Shown: positions 6,581 through 15,103, numbered from the stretch's first letter. The stretch is 19,432 nucleotides of DNA from Phocaeicola sp. (GCA_020026175.1 JAHHQV010000051.1:1-19432); one strand, 5' to 3'. The notes: generated from the sequence alone by a model not told the origin. Made by a program: numbers and translations.

Positions 6581-6931
6581 ATGAATAAGAAACTTTCTTT
6601 ATACGGTATATTAATTGGCATAGTTGGACTAATTCTATCACATACGTATAGACCATATATATATAGTCACAATCTTTTTGATTTTCATATAGCAGATGTT
6701 ATTGGTAGTATTGTGTGTGTGCCTTCATCAGTTTTATTTTTTTTGGGGATGAGCCCTAAATATTCTGTGAAAAAGTATACTATTTATTCTACAATTATAT
6801 TTATAATTTATGAGTTGTTCGGGCTTATGAATATACATGGTACCTTTGATATATATGATATTATTGCAATTATTATTAGTGCTTTCTGTTTTTATTTTAT
6901 TTATACCTGTTTAAATAAAAAACTTCATTGA
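6581..6931 (+). CDS. small multi-pass membrane protein, candidate immunity protein
   Basis: This 116-residue protein is nearly all hydrophobic, with four likely membrane helices (about residues 5-21, 38-57, 66-84 and 92-111) and a basic end. The loop YRPYIYSHNLFDFHIADVIG between the first two helices is polar and looks conserved in style, and resembles small uncharacterised Bacteroidetes membrane proteins. I do not recognise a named family. Small membrane proteins beside bacteriocin peptides are often self-immunity proteins, and the position right after two peptide genes fits that; this is inference. The gene is markedly AT-rich, like the protease gene at 1307 and unlike hlyD or the ABC gene. 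No dedicated promoter is evident. Confidence 0.6.
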   Translation: MNKKLSLYGILIGIVGLILSHTYRPYIYSHNLFDFHIADVIGSIVCVPSSVLFFLGMSPKYSVKKYTIYSTIIFIIYELFGLMNIHGTFDIYDIIAIIISAFCFYFIYTCLNKKLH

Positions 6932-6969
6932 ATAGAATGATTTCGTATCTAATTTCGCAATCTATTTCT

Positions 6970-7025
6970 TAACCTTATAATAACAATCTGATAACCTGAA
7001 TCCTTTTCTAATGCGCTTACATTTG
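6970..7025 (+). promoter_or_regulatory. TAAC-triplet promoter of the DUF3836-like gene
   Basis: TAAC repeats lie at 6970, 6981 and 6992, with -7 element TACATTTG at 7018-7025; the geometry is identical to the adaptor promoter. The expected start lies about 35-40 nt before the gene at 7070. The downstream leader (GCATCATAA) is shared with the copy at 15104. Confidence 0.75.
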
Positions 7026-7069
7026 CATCATAAATAAGGAATTAAGTATAACATAAAATTTTAATTATT

Positions 7070-7330
7070 ATGATAGCAGAATTAATCGTTTCAGCAGTAG
7101 CATCAGTATCTTTGTCAACCCCCAAGGTTGTTTATAATGTAGCTTCAGATGATAAGAAAGTGACTAACATTGAGGCGTATTCGGTAAGTGAAGGCAAGTA
7201 TCTAAAACGTATTTATAAGATACGCTTTATTTATAATGCAGAAGGGGAAGTGACCGATAAAAATACATATCAGTGGGATGAAAGAAACTCCGGATACGTT
7301 CTTAAGGATATTGAGAAATTTACTAAATAA
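7070..7330 (+). CDS. small probably exported DUF3836-like protein
   Basis: This 86-residue protein has a hydrophobic N-terminus (IAELIVSAVASVSLS) resembling a weak signal segment, but without the usual basic residues. The rest shows the Bacteroides DUF3836 style: a KxVYNV strand, then YKIRFIYNAEGEVTDKNTYQWD, where the pattern is Y-x-Y-(N/D)-x-x-G-x-V-x-x-K followed by an aromatic-WD motif. Members are usually secreted and of unknown function. It has its own TAAC-triplet promoter and a terminator right behind it, so it is a single-gene unit under the exporter's control. Function is unknown; a secreted accessory or a peptide-protective protein are guesses. Confidence 0.65.
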   Translation: MIAELIVSAVASVSLSTPKVVYNVASDDKKVTNIEAYSVSEGKYLKRIYKIRFIYNAEGEVTDKNTYQWDERNSGYVLKDIEKFTK

Positions 7331-7365
7331 TGAAATCATAATTCTTCTCTTAAAAGTTTAAACGT

Positions 7366-7411
7366 AAAATCCCTGATTATGTACGAACAAGTACTGAATA
7401 TCAGGGATTTT
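7366..7411 (+). terminator. intrinsic terminator of the DUF3836-like gene
   Basis: AAAATCCCTGAT (7366-7377) pairs with ATCAGGGATTTT (7400-7411), and an inner GTAC/GTAC pairing extends the stem. The right arm runs straight into a T-run to 7414. It ends the unit starting at 7070 and separates it from the TolC-type gene. The remaining stretch to 7544 shows no gene. Confidence 0.8.
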
Positions 7412-7544
7412 TTTCATTGTATTAATCCTATGTTTTATGACTATTGACCCCTTTGTTAACATTGCGATAAGATGCTTGTGTATTCCCTTGAATGGATTTA
7501 ATATTGGACAATGTGAAGGGTAAGCTTCGGTAAGTGAATTCTTT

Positions 7545-7600
7545 TAACCTACTGATAACATTAGGATAACTTCAATCTTCTTTCTGCCTTTATATTTTTG
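7545..7600 (+). promoter_or_regulatory. TAAC-triplet promoter of the TolC-like gene
   Basis: TAAC repeats lie at 7545, 7556 and 7567, with -7 element TATTTTTG at 7593-7600. This is the clearest example of the shared layout (TAACCT, GATAACAT, AGGATAAC in order). Transcription would start about 20 nt before the TolC-like ATG at 7627. Confidence 0.8.
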
Positions 7601-7626
7601 TGGTGAACAAATAAAAATGATTAAAG

Positions 7627-8952
7627 ATGAAAAGATTGACATTTATACTAGTTATTGTCGGATTGTTTTTCTATTCCGAATATGGATATGCGCAAGAAAA
7701 AAAATGGACTCTTTCGGAGTGCATTGATTATGCGGTAACACACAATATAGAGGTAAAACAAAGCGACAATCAGATTCAAAGTCTGAAAGTAGAGAAGAAT
7801 ACATTAAGAAACAGTTTCCTACCGGACCTGAATGCAGGCGCTTCGCAGAACTTTACATTCGGCCGCTCTCTTAATCAGAGTAATACATATGAAAACAGCA
7901 ACATACAGAACTCTTCTTTCTCTGTAAGCACTGAGATTCCTATTTTTATGGGATTCAAACGTACAGCTTCTCTATCACAGAATAAATTTGATTTACTTGC
8001 AGCCGAAGCAAATAAGGAACTTATAAAAAACAACCTGTTGATAAATGTGGCTGGGGCATATTTTCAGATACTGCTTAATAAAGAAATATATAATATATCA
8101 CTGAAGCAGATACAACTTACCAAAGAGCAGGAAGTATGTACAAAGATACTGATTGATAATGGGAAAGCAGCGGAGTCACAACTTTATGATGTCCGTGCTC
8201 AACTGGCTGATGATGAATTGACAGCAACAGAAGCACGAAATTCATTACGACTTTCTTTTCTTGAACTGGTACAACTTATGGAATTAGATGAATATGAGGA
8301 TTTTGATGTTGATCCCATGAATGGGGATATTGTTATTGCCGATACTTTGAGTCCGGTAAATATTTATCAGTCAGCTCTAACATGTATGCCACAGATACGT
8401 AAAGCATATTATGCATTGCAAAGTAAGACAAAAGGCATAAAGATAGCCAAGTCCGGATTTTATCCTACTATATCTTTTGCAGCAGGAATGAGTACAAATT
8501 ACTATAACAACAATTCTGCTCTATATGATAATTTCAGTGAGCAGTTTAGTAACAACATGCAGAAAAGCTTGTGTCTGACAGTTAGTATACCTCTTTTCGA
8601 CCGGCTTTCAGCGAGAAACAAAGTACGGTCAGCACGTATAGAAGAGAATGATGCTAGATTGTCATTGGAAAATGAGAAGAAGCAATTATATAAAGATATA
8701 GAACAGGCTTATACGGATGTTATTTCTGCCTATGAAAAATATCGCTCTACAACAAAAGCGGTAATGGCTAACGAAGAAGCGCACAGATATGCTTTAGAGA
8801 AGTATGCGGCAGGAAAGTCAACTGTGTTTGAATATAATGAAATCAAGATGAAACTTGCTGATGTACTCTCACAGCAGTCTCAGGCAAAATATACTTATCT
8901 GCTGAAAGACCGTATTCTGGCCTTTTATTCATGCTTTACATTAACTGATTAA
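7627..8952 (+). CDS. TolC-like outer-membrane channel of the peptide exporter
   Basis: This 441-residue outer-membrane efflux protein would complete the tripartite exporter with the adaptor and ABC proteins. Residues 1-22 are a signal peptide (cut after GYA). The mature part begins KKWTLSECIDYAVTHN, the hallmark opening of the family. Two repeats of coiled-coil plus beta-strand follow: residues about 25-230 and about 245-435, the second with YPTISFAAG and SVSIPLFDRLSARNKV, typical of the family. Length is normal. It has its own promoter of the same class as the adaptor operon, so all three parts should be made together. No terminator stands right behind it; the first hairpin is at 9187. Confidence 0.9.
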   Translation: MKRLTFILVIVGLFFYSEYGYAQEKKWTLSECIDYAVTHNIEVKQSDNQIQSLKVEKNTLRNSFLPDLNAGASQNFTFGRSLNQSNTYENSNIQNSSFSVSTEIPIFMGFKRTASLSQNKFDLLAAEANKELIKNNLLINVAGAYFQILLNKEIYNISLKQIQLTKEQEVCTKILIDNGKAAESQLYDVRAQLADDELTATEARNSLRLSFLELVQLMELDEYEDFDVDPMNGDIVIADTLSPVNIYQSALTCMPQIRKAYYALQSKTKGIKIAKSGFYPTISFAAGMSTNYYNNNSALYDNFSEQFSNNMQKSLCLTVSIPLFDRLSARNKVRSARIEENDARLSLENEKKQLYKDIEQAYTDVISAYEKYRSTTKAVMANEEAHRYALEKYAAGKSTVFEYNEIKMKLADVLSQQSQAKYTYLLKDRILAFYSCFTLTD

Positions 8953-9186
8953 TACAGATAATCATGCGTGTGATAGAATTTAACTTGGAGTAAAAGCATT
9001 GCTGTCCGGTAAGGTTCCGTGAATGAAACATACTTTGGGCTGCTGGTTTGGAATTTACGTAGACAACGTATTCTAGAAACTTGAGTTTTAAATTCTTCTA
9101 TTCATTGCTAACATTTTTTTTGGGGGGGAGGAACTCAAAGGTAGCTAAAATAGTTTACAGGACAACAATATAAAAGAATCAAGAAA
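8953..9186. other. intergenic stretch with no gene; T8G7 tract
   Basis: I see no supported gene between the TolC-like gene and the hairpin shared with susD. A run of eight T followed by seven G lies at 9114-9128, a potentially slippage-prone tract outside any reading frame. Confidence 0.5.
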
Positions 9187-9224
9187 ATGCCCCTTGCTAC
9201 AAATACTCGTAGCACAAGGGGCAT
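9187..9224. terminator. bidirectional terminator between the convergent TolC-like and susD genes
   Basis: ATGCCCCTTGCTAC (from 9187) pairs with the GTAGC plus ACAAGGGGCAT arm ending near 9224, with a small bulge and an 8-nt loop. It is flanked by A-rich sequence on the left and T-rich on the right, so it can act for both the plus-strand channel gene and the minus-strand susC-susD operon. Confidence 0.75.
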
Positions 9225-9261
9225 TCTTTTCTATGTTTGATTCAAATAAAGTAAAAACATC

Positions 9262-11205
9262 TTATTTGGTTTTGCTCCAATATAGAGGTACGTTGGTATC
9301 ATTTTTTCCGCCTAATAGCTGCAGTGCTTGATTATAGCTATCCTTGCTATTGATTTCCAGGTTGGCTGGATAACGCAGACGTTTAGGATAAAATTCCAAC
9401 TTACACTCCTTGTAATTGGATTTTGTCAGTGGAACTTCGTGGTTGGAAGTTACATAGTCTACCTCTACAGCCTGATTTTCAAAGAAAGGTAAGCCTAGAC
9501 GACGATGGTCATTCCATGCTTCCAGCGGTAGGTAAGGGTAGTTGGCGATATACTTCTGCGTGATGATCTTGGTTAAATGGTCATTGTTCACATGTGACTT
9601 ATAAACTGCATTGTTAGGGTAGTGATAAGTCATGGTTTTTGATTGGTTGGTGTATCCGTCTGTATAGGAAACCTGATAGTCCGTAGCCTCGGTGGTATGG
9701 TCATAATTTACGGAGGTGCCCACACGGTTGTAATCATTGCTTGACAAGTATTTATCTACCAGATGGCTTACACCATTATATTCAAAGCTGGCTCTGATAC
9801 CCTCTTCATAATGCATCTTTGCAGATGTGGAAATCCATCCATATTCAGCAGCTTCAGCCAGTAAGAAATAGGTCTCCCAGTTTCCGAACCAGATTCTGTA
9901 GTTAGTGCCATTTCTGAATTTTTCTGCTGTAGAAGGGAAGTTTACACTTTCGCCTGTAAGAGGACTGGAGTAATCCGATTTTTTATTCCATCTTCCTGCT
10001 ACCCAGGTATTCCAAGTATATTGTACATCCAGTTTTATTTTTTCTCCTTTTTCTCCTTCTTCCGGTTCACGGCTTAGTTCAATTTTACCGGCCAATTTTC
10101 CAAAACATGAAGGATAGGTTCCGGTAGGTGATTTACGGTCGTCATATCCGGGGATGTTGAACAGGACGGTAGCACGAGGGTCAATCTTTGACGGCAGTCC
10201 GTTGAAGAAGAAGCCGGCACTAGGATCGTTTGTTGTGACTGGCAGGTGTTTTTCCAAACGGATACCCATGTTTTTTTTAGGGTCAATAAGTTTGACCTTC
10301 TTCTTCAGTGTATCATTCAGCTGGATGTCAATACCTCCCAATCCCAGCAAGATATTGTTCATTGTGCTGGAAATAGGCTGAGAGTTCCATACGCGTGACA
10401 TGACAGCAGTGGCAGGAGACCATCCGTCTTTTTCTTTTACTTTTGCAATTTGGTCGGGTGTTTCAATCAGAGGGAGTTTGGCCACTTCTGCAACATGTTG
10501 TTTAGCCGTTTCAGGTTCCACACTGCTTAGTCTCATAGCCAGGCGCAGGCGCAATGAGTTGGCATAACGCTGCCATTTGCTCATATCTCCGTTATAGAAT
10601 AAGTCAGAATTATTGCCGTTTTGTGTGATACTAGACATGTCTGCATCTAGTTTAAGGCCGGCAGATGCTTCTTTCAGTTCTTTTAGTATAAAAGCATACA
10701 AATCTTTTACAGACTTATAAGGAGGAATAGTACCGTCGAACGAATTTTCGGCAGGAATAGGGCCGAAAGAATCCGATAATTCAGAAATTAGGTAAGCTCT
10801 CCATATTCTGGCCATTTGATAGAGATTTACTTCTACTTCAGTAGCCGTGCCTGCATCCATCCGTTTTTTTGCAAGATTGATGGCATTGTTAGCATAGTTC
10901 AGCCATCCCACTCCAAAACCAGTGCTCAGATAATCCGTGTTCCATCCGTCATTGTCGGTACCAATGGAGATTCCATTGGCACGGTCATAGCGAGCTGCTG
11001 ATTTCCATGTCAGTACAAAAATACGTTCTGCGATGTGTGGGCTTTGCTGTGCTTCATAAATAGACTTGTTCAGCAAGTGTCCGATTTGAACTTTATCTTC
11101 TGTAATTGAAGTAGGATTAATGTTTATATCTTCAAAGTCACTGCATGAGGAAAACAGAGCCAGTGCAGAAGATAGTCCGAGTATATATTTATTAATTACT
11201 TTCAT
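9262..11205 (-). CDS. SusD/RagB-like outer-membrane lipoprotein
   Basis: This surface nutrient-binding lipoprotein forms the lid of the TonB-dependent porter encoded upstream. I chose the ATG at 11205 (MKVINKYILG, 647 residues) over a TTG four codons earlier. The signal peptide ends in a lipobox, ALFSSC, with lipidated Cys21. The motif FEDININPTSI right after it, and the helical TPR-like body, place it in the SusD-like_2 group. It is longer than classical SusD (about 550). The substrate cannot be read from sequence, and no hydrolase lies next to it in the window. It begins 20 nt after the susC stop, so the pair is one operon. Confidence 0.9.
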   Translation of the reverse strand: MKVINKYILGLSSALALFSSCSDFEDININPTSITEDKVQIGHLLNKSIYEAQQSPHIAERIFVLTWKSAARYDRANGISIGTDNDGWNTDYLSTGFGVGWLNYANNAINLAKKRMDAGTATEVEVNLYQMARIWRAYLISELSDSFGPIPAENSFDGTIPPYKSVKDLYAFILKELKEASAGLKLDADMSSITQNGNNSDLFYNGDMSKWQRYANSLRLRLAMRLSSVEPETAKQHVAEVAKLPLIETPDQIAKVKEKDGWSPATAVMSRVWNSQPISSTMNNILLGLGGIDIQLNDTLKKKVKLIDPKKNMGIRLEKHLPVTTNDPSAGFFFNGLPSKIDPRATVLFNIPGYDDRKSPTGTYPSCFGKLAGKIELSREPEEGEKGEKIKLDVQYTWNTWVAGRWNKKSDYSSPLTGESVNFPSTAEKFRNGTNYRIWFGNWETYFLLAEAAEYGWISTSAKMHYEEGIRASFEYNGVSHLVDKYLSSNDYNRVGTSVNYDHTTEATDYQVSYTDGYTNQSKTMTYHYPNNAVYKSHVNNDHLTKIITQKYIANYPYLPLEAWNDHRRLGLPFFENQAVEVDYVTSNHEVPLTKSNYKECKLEFYPKRLRYPANLEINSKDSYNQALQLLGGKNDTNVPLYWSKTK

Positions 11206-11225
11206 AATAGTGTACAATAAATTTG

Positions 11226-14200
11226 TTAGAAGCCAACTGTTACGTTAAAAGTATAAGATCTAGGAGTAGGAGCACCACCCAATTCAATACCAGTAGCATT
11301 TGTATTGGTAGTTGCAATAGATTCAGGGTCAATACCTGGGATATGGCTCTTTATCATCCAGACATTGTTCATGGTAAGTGAGAGTCTCAGACGCTGTACA
11401 TGATTACCTAGCATTTTCTTGTTGAAATCATAACCTAGGGTAATGTTGCGCAGGCGTACATTGGTGGCATCATATAGAAAGGCTTCGCCTACTCCTAGAT
11501 TGCCCTGAGCCATGTGTTCCCAATAACGTTGCGGAGAAATAGCCGTGTTGTTGACCGAACCGTCTTCTTTAACTGAATTAGGTACGACAAAATCTTCGCG
11601 CTTTCCGTTGATTACCGTACCGGCGGCATTACCTGTTCCGAACAGGCGGGCCGTAGTGGCTGAGTAAATCTTACCTCCAAAGCGTGCGTCAATCAGGAAA
11701 CTTAGCGAGAAGTTCTTGTAGCTGAAACTATTGGTAATGCCCAGCATACAGGTAGGTTGCTGGTTACCCAGGTATGCCAGGTCGCCGTTGATGATAGGTA
11801 GTCCTTCATTGTTTACTATAATCTGTCCCTGTTCGTTCCTCTTAAATGTCTTTCCGTAGATATCTCCGTAGTTTCCTCCGGTATGCGCTACAATTTTTAC
11901 TTCATCAAATCCCCCTTTTGACAAGGCTGTTTCGTTAATGCCATCTGCCAGTTCTATAATTTTGTTCTTGTTCTTTGAAAGGTTGGTAGATAAGGTCCAG
12001 TTGAATCCTTTCTGATTGCGGAAGATATCAAAGTAAGCCATTATTTCAATACCGCTATTCTGGATGTTACCAGCATTAATCATTTTAGAACTGAAGCCGG
12101 TGAACGGGTCCAAAGGCAGAGCCAGCAACTGGTTGGTAGCATTGGTCTTATAGTATGAGAAATCAAGTCCAAATCGGTTATCGAAGAGTTTCAAATCGGC
12201 TCCAAATTCGTAAGATTTAACTAGCTCAGAACGCACATTTGCATTATATAGAACATCTCCGATATTGGCAACTGGATTTCCGTAATCATCCTTGCCCAAT
12301 TCGTATACATTATATAATTTATACGGATCCAAGTCGTTACCAACTTCCGCATAAGAAGCTCTGACCTTGGCAAAAGTAAGCCAACTTGGGTAGGCAATAT
12401 TGAGGTCTTCCAGCATATCAGTAATCACAGCAGAAACGCTGAATGATGGATAGAAGTAAGACCGATTAGATTTACTCATGGTAGATGACCAGTCATTGCG
12501 GGCTGTAATATCCAAGAATGCCCATCCTCCATAGTTTAGTTGGAGTGAGCCATAGAGTGAATTCATTTTACGTTCGGTCAGTGTGTACTCAAATTGCATC
12601 TGTAATTTGTCGGCTGCATTGTTGATTGAGAATAGGTTCGGAATCAGCAAGTCGCCTGTACTTGTTTTATGGACAGCTCTTTTTTGCATCATTAAGTTTC
12701 CTCCCAAAGTGAAGAATCCTCCAAATTTTCCGAAAAGATTATCTTTCTGCATAGTGCTCAGGAAGCTGAAGTTGTTTTCGTAAAATGTTTCAGAATTTTC
12801 GCTGTATCTTCCTTTTGGATTAACGTTTCCTCCGGAGTGAATTTTTTCGTTTGAAGTGGTGGTATAATAGTCTGTTCCGGCCTTGATTTCCATGTTCCAC
12901 CAGTCTGTAAACTTGTATGAGAGTGAACCGGCTGCCAGCAAGCGGTTTCGTGTATCCTCATTCAAGCGGTAGTCTTTAGACCAATAGGGGTTTTCTTGAG
13001 GTGATTTTTCGGTATCCCACCATATCATGTTCCCTTTTTCATCCAGGCAGTTTTTCAAATCAAGAATGTTGATTGAACGCGGAATGTTATAGATTGTATA
13101 GAATGCATTGGACTGGTTTATTCCTTGTGTAGGGCGGTTGTGGCCTTTATTGTTTAAGTAAGTGATTTTTCCGTCCAATTTCCAGCGTTGATCTTTTCCA
13201 AACAAGGTGGTTCCTCGTAGGTTTACTGAAGTTTTTTCCAGTTTTGCTCCAGGGACAATACTGGTTTGGTCCGTACGGTTAACAGATGCAAAGACGGATG
13301 TTCCATCTTTAGATTGCTGGAACGAGACACCTTCATTGAATGACATACCTGTCTCAAAGTAATTTTTCAAATTATCATAGGTTCTCAGCGGGTGAGTTCC
13401 GTTCCATTGTTCGTATTCCGTTCCATCAGCAATCGGTCCCCAGCTTCCCCTAGATTTGATGTTGAAAATATTATTAGAACCTTGTCCATAGCTATTCTGC
13501 ATGTCGGGAGTCATGAACATGGTTTCGGCAGTAATACTTGAAGTGACCGTAATACCTAGTCCTTCTTGTTTCTTTCCACTTTTTGTAGTAATGAGGATGA
13601 CTCCATTTCCTGCACGTGATCCGTATAGGGCTGCAGCTGATGCTCCCTTTAATACAGACATAGATTCAATGTCGTCTGGGTTAATATCTGAGAGTCCATT
13701 ACCCATATCTGCACCCTTGTTACCCCAGGCGTCTTCCACTCCGCTGGTAAAGTTATCCATAGGGACTCCATCGACTACAATGAGCGGTTGGTTGCTTCCT
13801 GAGATAGAACTATTTCCGCGGAGTACAATTTTAGAAGAAGATCCCGGTCCTCCAGAGCCGCGTACCACTTGCAGTCCGGCTACTTTACCTGAGAGAGAGT
13901 TGGCAAGGTTGCTTTCGCGTGATGAAACGAGTGCATCTCCTTTCAGTTCTTGTTGTGCATATCCCAATGCCTTTTTTTCACGTTTGATACCCAATGCGGT
14001 GACTACCACCTCTTCCAACACTTCTGTATCATCGTTCATCCGGATAGTGCCTAAATTAGGTTTTGCTGTGATTCTTTGAGACTGGTAGCCGATGTAGGAA
14101 AGTTCTAGCGTGGCTCCGGTATTTACCGACAGGGTGAATTTTCCATCAAAGTCGGTAATTGTTCCGTTTGTGGTACCAGATTCAAGGATGCTTACTCCAA

Positions 14201-14366
14201 TCAAAGGCATGCCCTGTGCATCTACGATAGTACCTTGAACTGTAATTTTAGCTGCCTGTAGCGTTGTGCTAGCATTTATTGCTTGGCCCTGGACCCCCCC
14301 CCATACTGCTCCGCAGTTGGAAGCCATCAGCAATAAAAACAATTGTGAAAACCTGCTAATTTTCAT
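11226..14366 (-). CDS. SusC/RagA-family TonB-dependent outer-membrane transporter
   Basis: This 1046-residue barrel porter works with the SusD-like protein. It has a signal peptide (about 1-29), a carboxypeptidase-regulatory-like domain (about 43-108; GTIVDAQGMPLIGVSI, FDGKFTL, LELSYIGYQS) and a TonB-box-like EEVVVTALG (118-126). The plug domain follows (GNSSISGSNQPLIVVDGVPM; SVLKGASAAALYGSRAGNGV), then a 22-strand barrel ending in an aromatic Phe (FNVTVGF). No FecR-linked STN extension is present, so control by a trans-envelope anti-sigma factor is unlikely. A run of nine G on the coding strand (14302-14294) crosses codons 22-25 (WGGV) at the end of the signal peptide. A one-base slip would abolish the product. 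No regulator gene is next to it in the window. Confidence 0.93.
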   Translation of the reverse strand: MKISRFSQLFLLLMASNCGAVWGGVQGQAINASTTLQAAKITVQGTIVDAQGMPLIGVSILESGTTNGTITDFDGKFTLSVNTGATLELSYIGYQSQRITAKPNLGTIRMNDDTEVLEEVVVTALGIKREKKALGYAQQELKGDALVSSRESNLANSLSGKVAGLQVVRGSGGPGSSSKIVLRGNSSISGSNQPLIVVDGVPMDNFTSGVEDAWGNKGADMGNGLSDINPDDIESMSVLKGASAAALYGSRAGNGVILITTKSGKKQEGLGITVTSSITAETMFMTPDMQNSYGQGSNNIFNIKSRGSWGPIADGTEYEQWNGTHPLRTYDNLKNYFETGMSFNEGVSFQQSKDGTSVFASVNRTDQTSIVPGAKLEKTSVNLRGTTLFGKDQRWKLDGKITYLNNKGHNRPTQGINQSNAFYTIYNIPRSINILDLKNCLDEKGNMIWWDTEKSPQENPYWSKDYRLNEDTRNRLLAAGSLSYKFTDWWNMEIKAGTDYYTTTSNEKIHSGGNVNPKGRYSENSETFYENNFSFLSTMQKDNLFGKFGGFFTLGGNLMMQKRAVHKTSTGDLLIPNLFSINNAADKLQMQFEYTLTERKMNSLYGSLQLNYGGWAFLDITARNDWSSTMSKSNRSYFYPSFSVSAVITDMLEDLNIAYPSWLTFAKVRASYAEVGNDLDPYKLYNVYELGKDDYGNPVANIGDVLYNANVRSELVKSYEFGADLKLFDNRFGLDFSYYKTNATNQLLALPLDPFTGFSSKMINAGNIQNSGIEIMAYFDIFRNQKGFNWTLSTNLSKNKNKIIELADGINETALSKGGFDEVKIVAHTGGNYGDIYGKTFKRNEQGQIIVNNEGLPIINGDLAYLGNQQPTCMLGITNSFSYKNFSLSFLIDARFGGKIYSATTARLFGTGNAAGTVINGKREDFVVPNSVKEDGSVNNTAISPQRYWEHMAQGNLGVGEAFLYDATNVRLRNITLGYDFNKKMLGNHVQRLRLSLTMNNVWMIKSHIPGIDPESIATTNTNATGIELGGAPTPRSYTFNVTVGF
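14294..14302 (-). repeat. nine-base homopolymer (poly-G on coding strand) in the susC signal peptide
   Basis: Nine consecutive C on the plus strand are read as G9 in susC codons 22-25. The observed length keeps the gene in frame. Tracts of this length near a gene start are known slippage sites in bacteria; whether this one varies is untested. Confidence 0.6.
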
Positions 14367-14559
14367 AGGATAAAAATATTAATATTTGTAAATAGATTAG
14401 ATATATGTTGGTGTATTGTTAGGATTTATCAATGTGTGAATTGTATAAATCTGCGCTATGAATATTTAGGCTTATTATGTTGTAATTGAAGATATCTTTC
14501 ATAATGATATGATTTTTTGTATGTGTTATCTTGTTAAGGCTATCTTTCTTTGTCCTTCT

Positions 14560-14591
14560 CAAAGATACGAATATTTTTACAATTCGTAAAA
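14560..14591 (-). promoter_or_regulatory. putative susC promoter with overlapping dyad
   Basis: On the minus strand TATCTTTG (plus 14567-14560) matches the -7 consensus exactly. It would give a long 5' leader of about 190 nt, in which I see no gene. A dyad TTTTAC-N5-GTAAAA (14575-14591) lies just upstream, where an activator or repressor would bind. The rest of the 14367-14896 stretch holds no supported gene. Confidence 0.45.
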
Positions 14592-14896
14592 GATTATTGT
14601 ACTTTTTGTGAATTTTAGCTGCTTTAGGTGAAAACATCGTTAGATAACAAAAGTTATAAAAATTAATGATGAAACACATGGATATGCTTTGGATAAATAT
14701 ATAGTAAGAAAGTCAATAATCTTTTGGATATAATGGACTAAAATATTAAATAGGTGAATGCTTTTCCCCGATAGTCGCAAGCAAAATATATTTATCTGCT
14801 GAAAGACCGGAATCTTCTTTTTTTACTTTTCTCTTTTATTGGCAGAAAAATGAGGTTATGGAATGGATTGCGAGGAGAATAAATGGACTTTTCAAA

Positions 14897-15028
14897 TCGT
14901 CGGCATATTTTTCTCGGAACGTCGATATATTTTTTTCGGATCGTCGGCTTATTTTCGTCAGAATGACGGCATATTTTTTCCAAACTGTCTATATATTTTT
15001 CTCAAAATGACGGCAAGATTTTAGCGGC
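14897..15028. repeat. six tandem copies of a 22-bp degenerate repeat
   Basis: Six units of exactly 22 bp start at 14897, 14919, 14941, 14963, 14985 and 15007. Each has a GC-bearing half (CGTCGGC, ACGTCGA, TCGTCGGC, TGACGGC, TGTCTAT, TGACGGC) followed by ATATTTTT and a CTCGGA/CCAAA-type end. There are no spacers, so it is not CRISPR. As 22 is not divisible by 3, it is not a coding repeat. The period equals about two helical turns, which would put every unit on the same DNA face. It lies between the susC promoter and the decayed peptide locus. Confidence 0.75.
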
Positions 15029-15103
15029 AAGAAAAATCGGATGGAATGGCTGTTGGATTGGTAGAATGAAATGATGAGATATGGTTGACTTTTTTTACTT
15101 CTT

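Noticed and set aside
9022..9075. 17-residue frame beginning MKHTLGCWFG
   Set aside because: Too short, no leader motif, no promoter of the shared type.
9114..9128. T8G7 tract as a phase switch
   Set aside because: It lies outside any coding region or recognisable promoter, so no switching effect can be argued.
11206..11217. TTG start for the SusD-like protein, four codons before the ATG
   Set aside because: The ATG at 11205 gives a normal lipoprotein signal peptide, so the rare start is unnecessary.
13501..14079. 192-residue frame on the plus strand
   Set aside because: Antisense to the well-supported plug region of susC; no protein-like pattern of its own.
14419..14679. 86-residue frame on the minus strand upstream of susC
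   Set aside because: It spans the likely susC promoter and leader, is extremely AT-rich and shows no recognisable domain.
14792..14983. 63-residue frame on the minus strand
   Set aside because: It lies over the 22-bp tandem repeats, whose period is not divisible by three, and has no promoter or family-like features.
14897..15028. CRISPR array
   Set aside because: Repeats abut with no unique spacers, are AT-rich and degenerate, and no cas gene is present.
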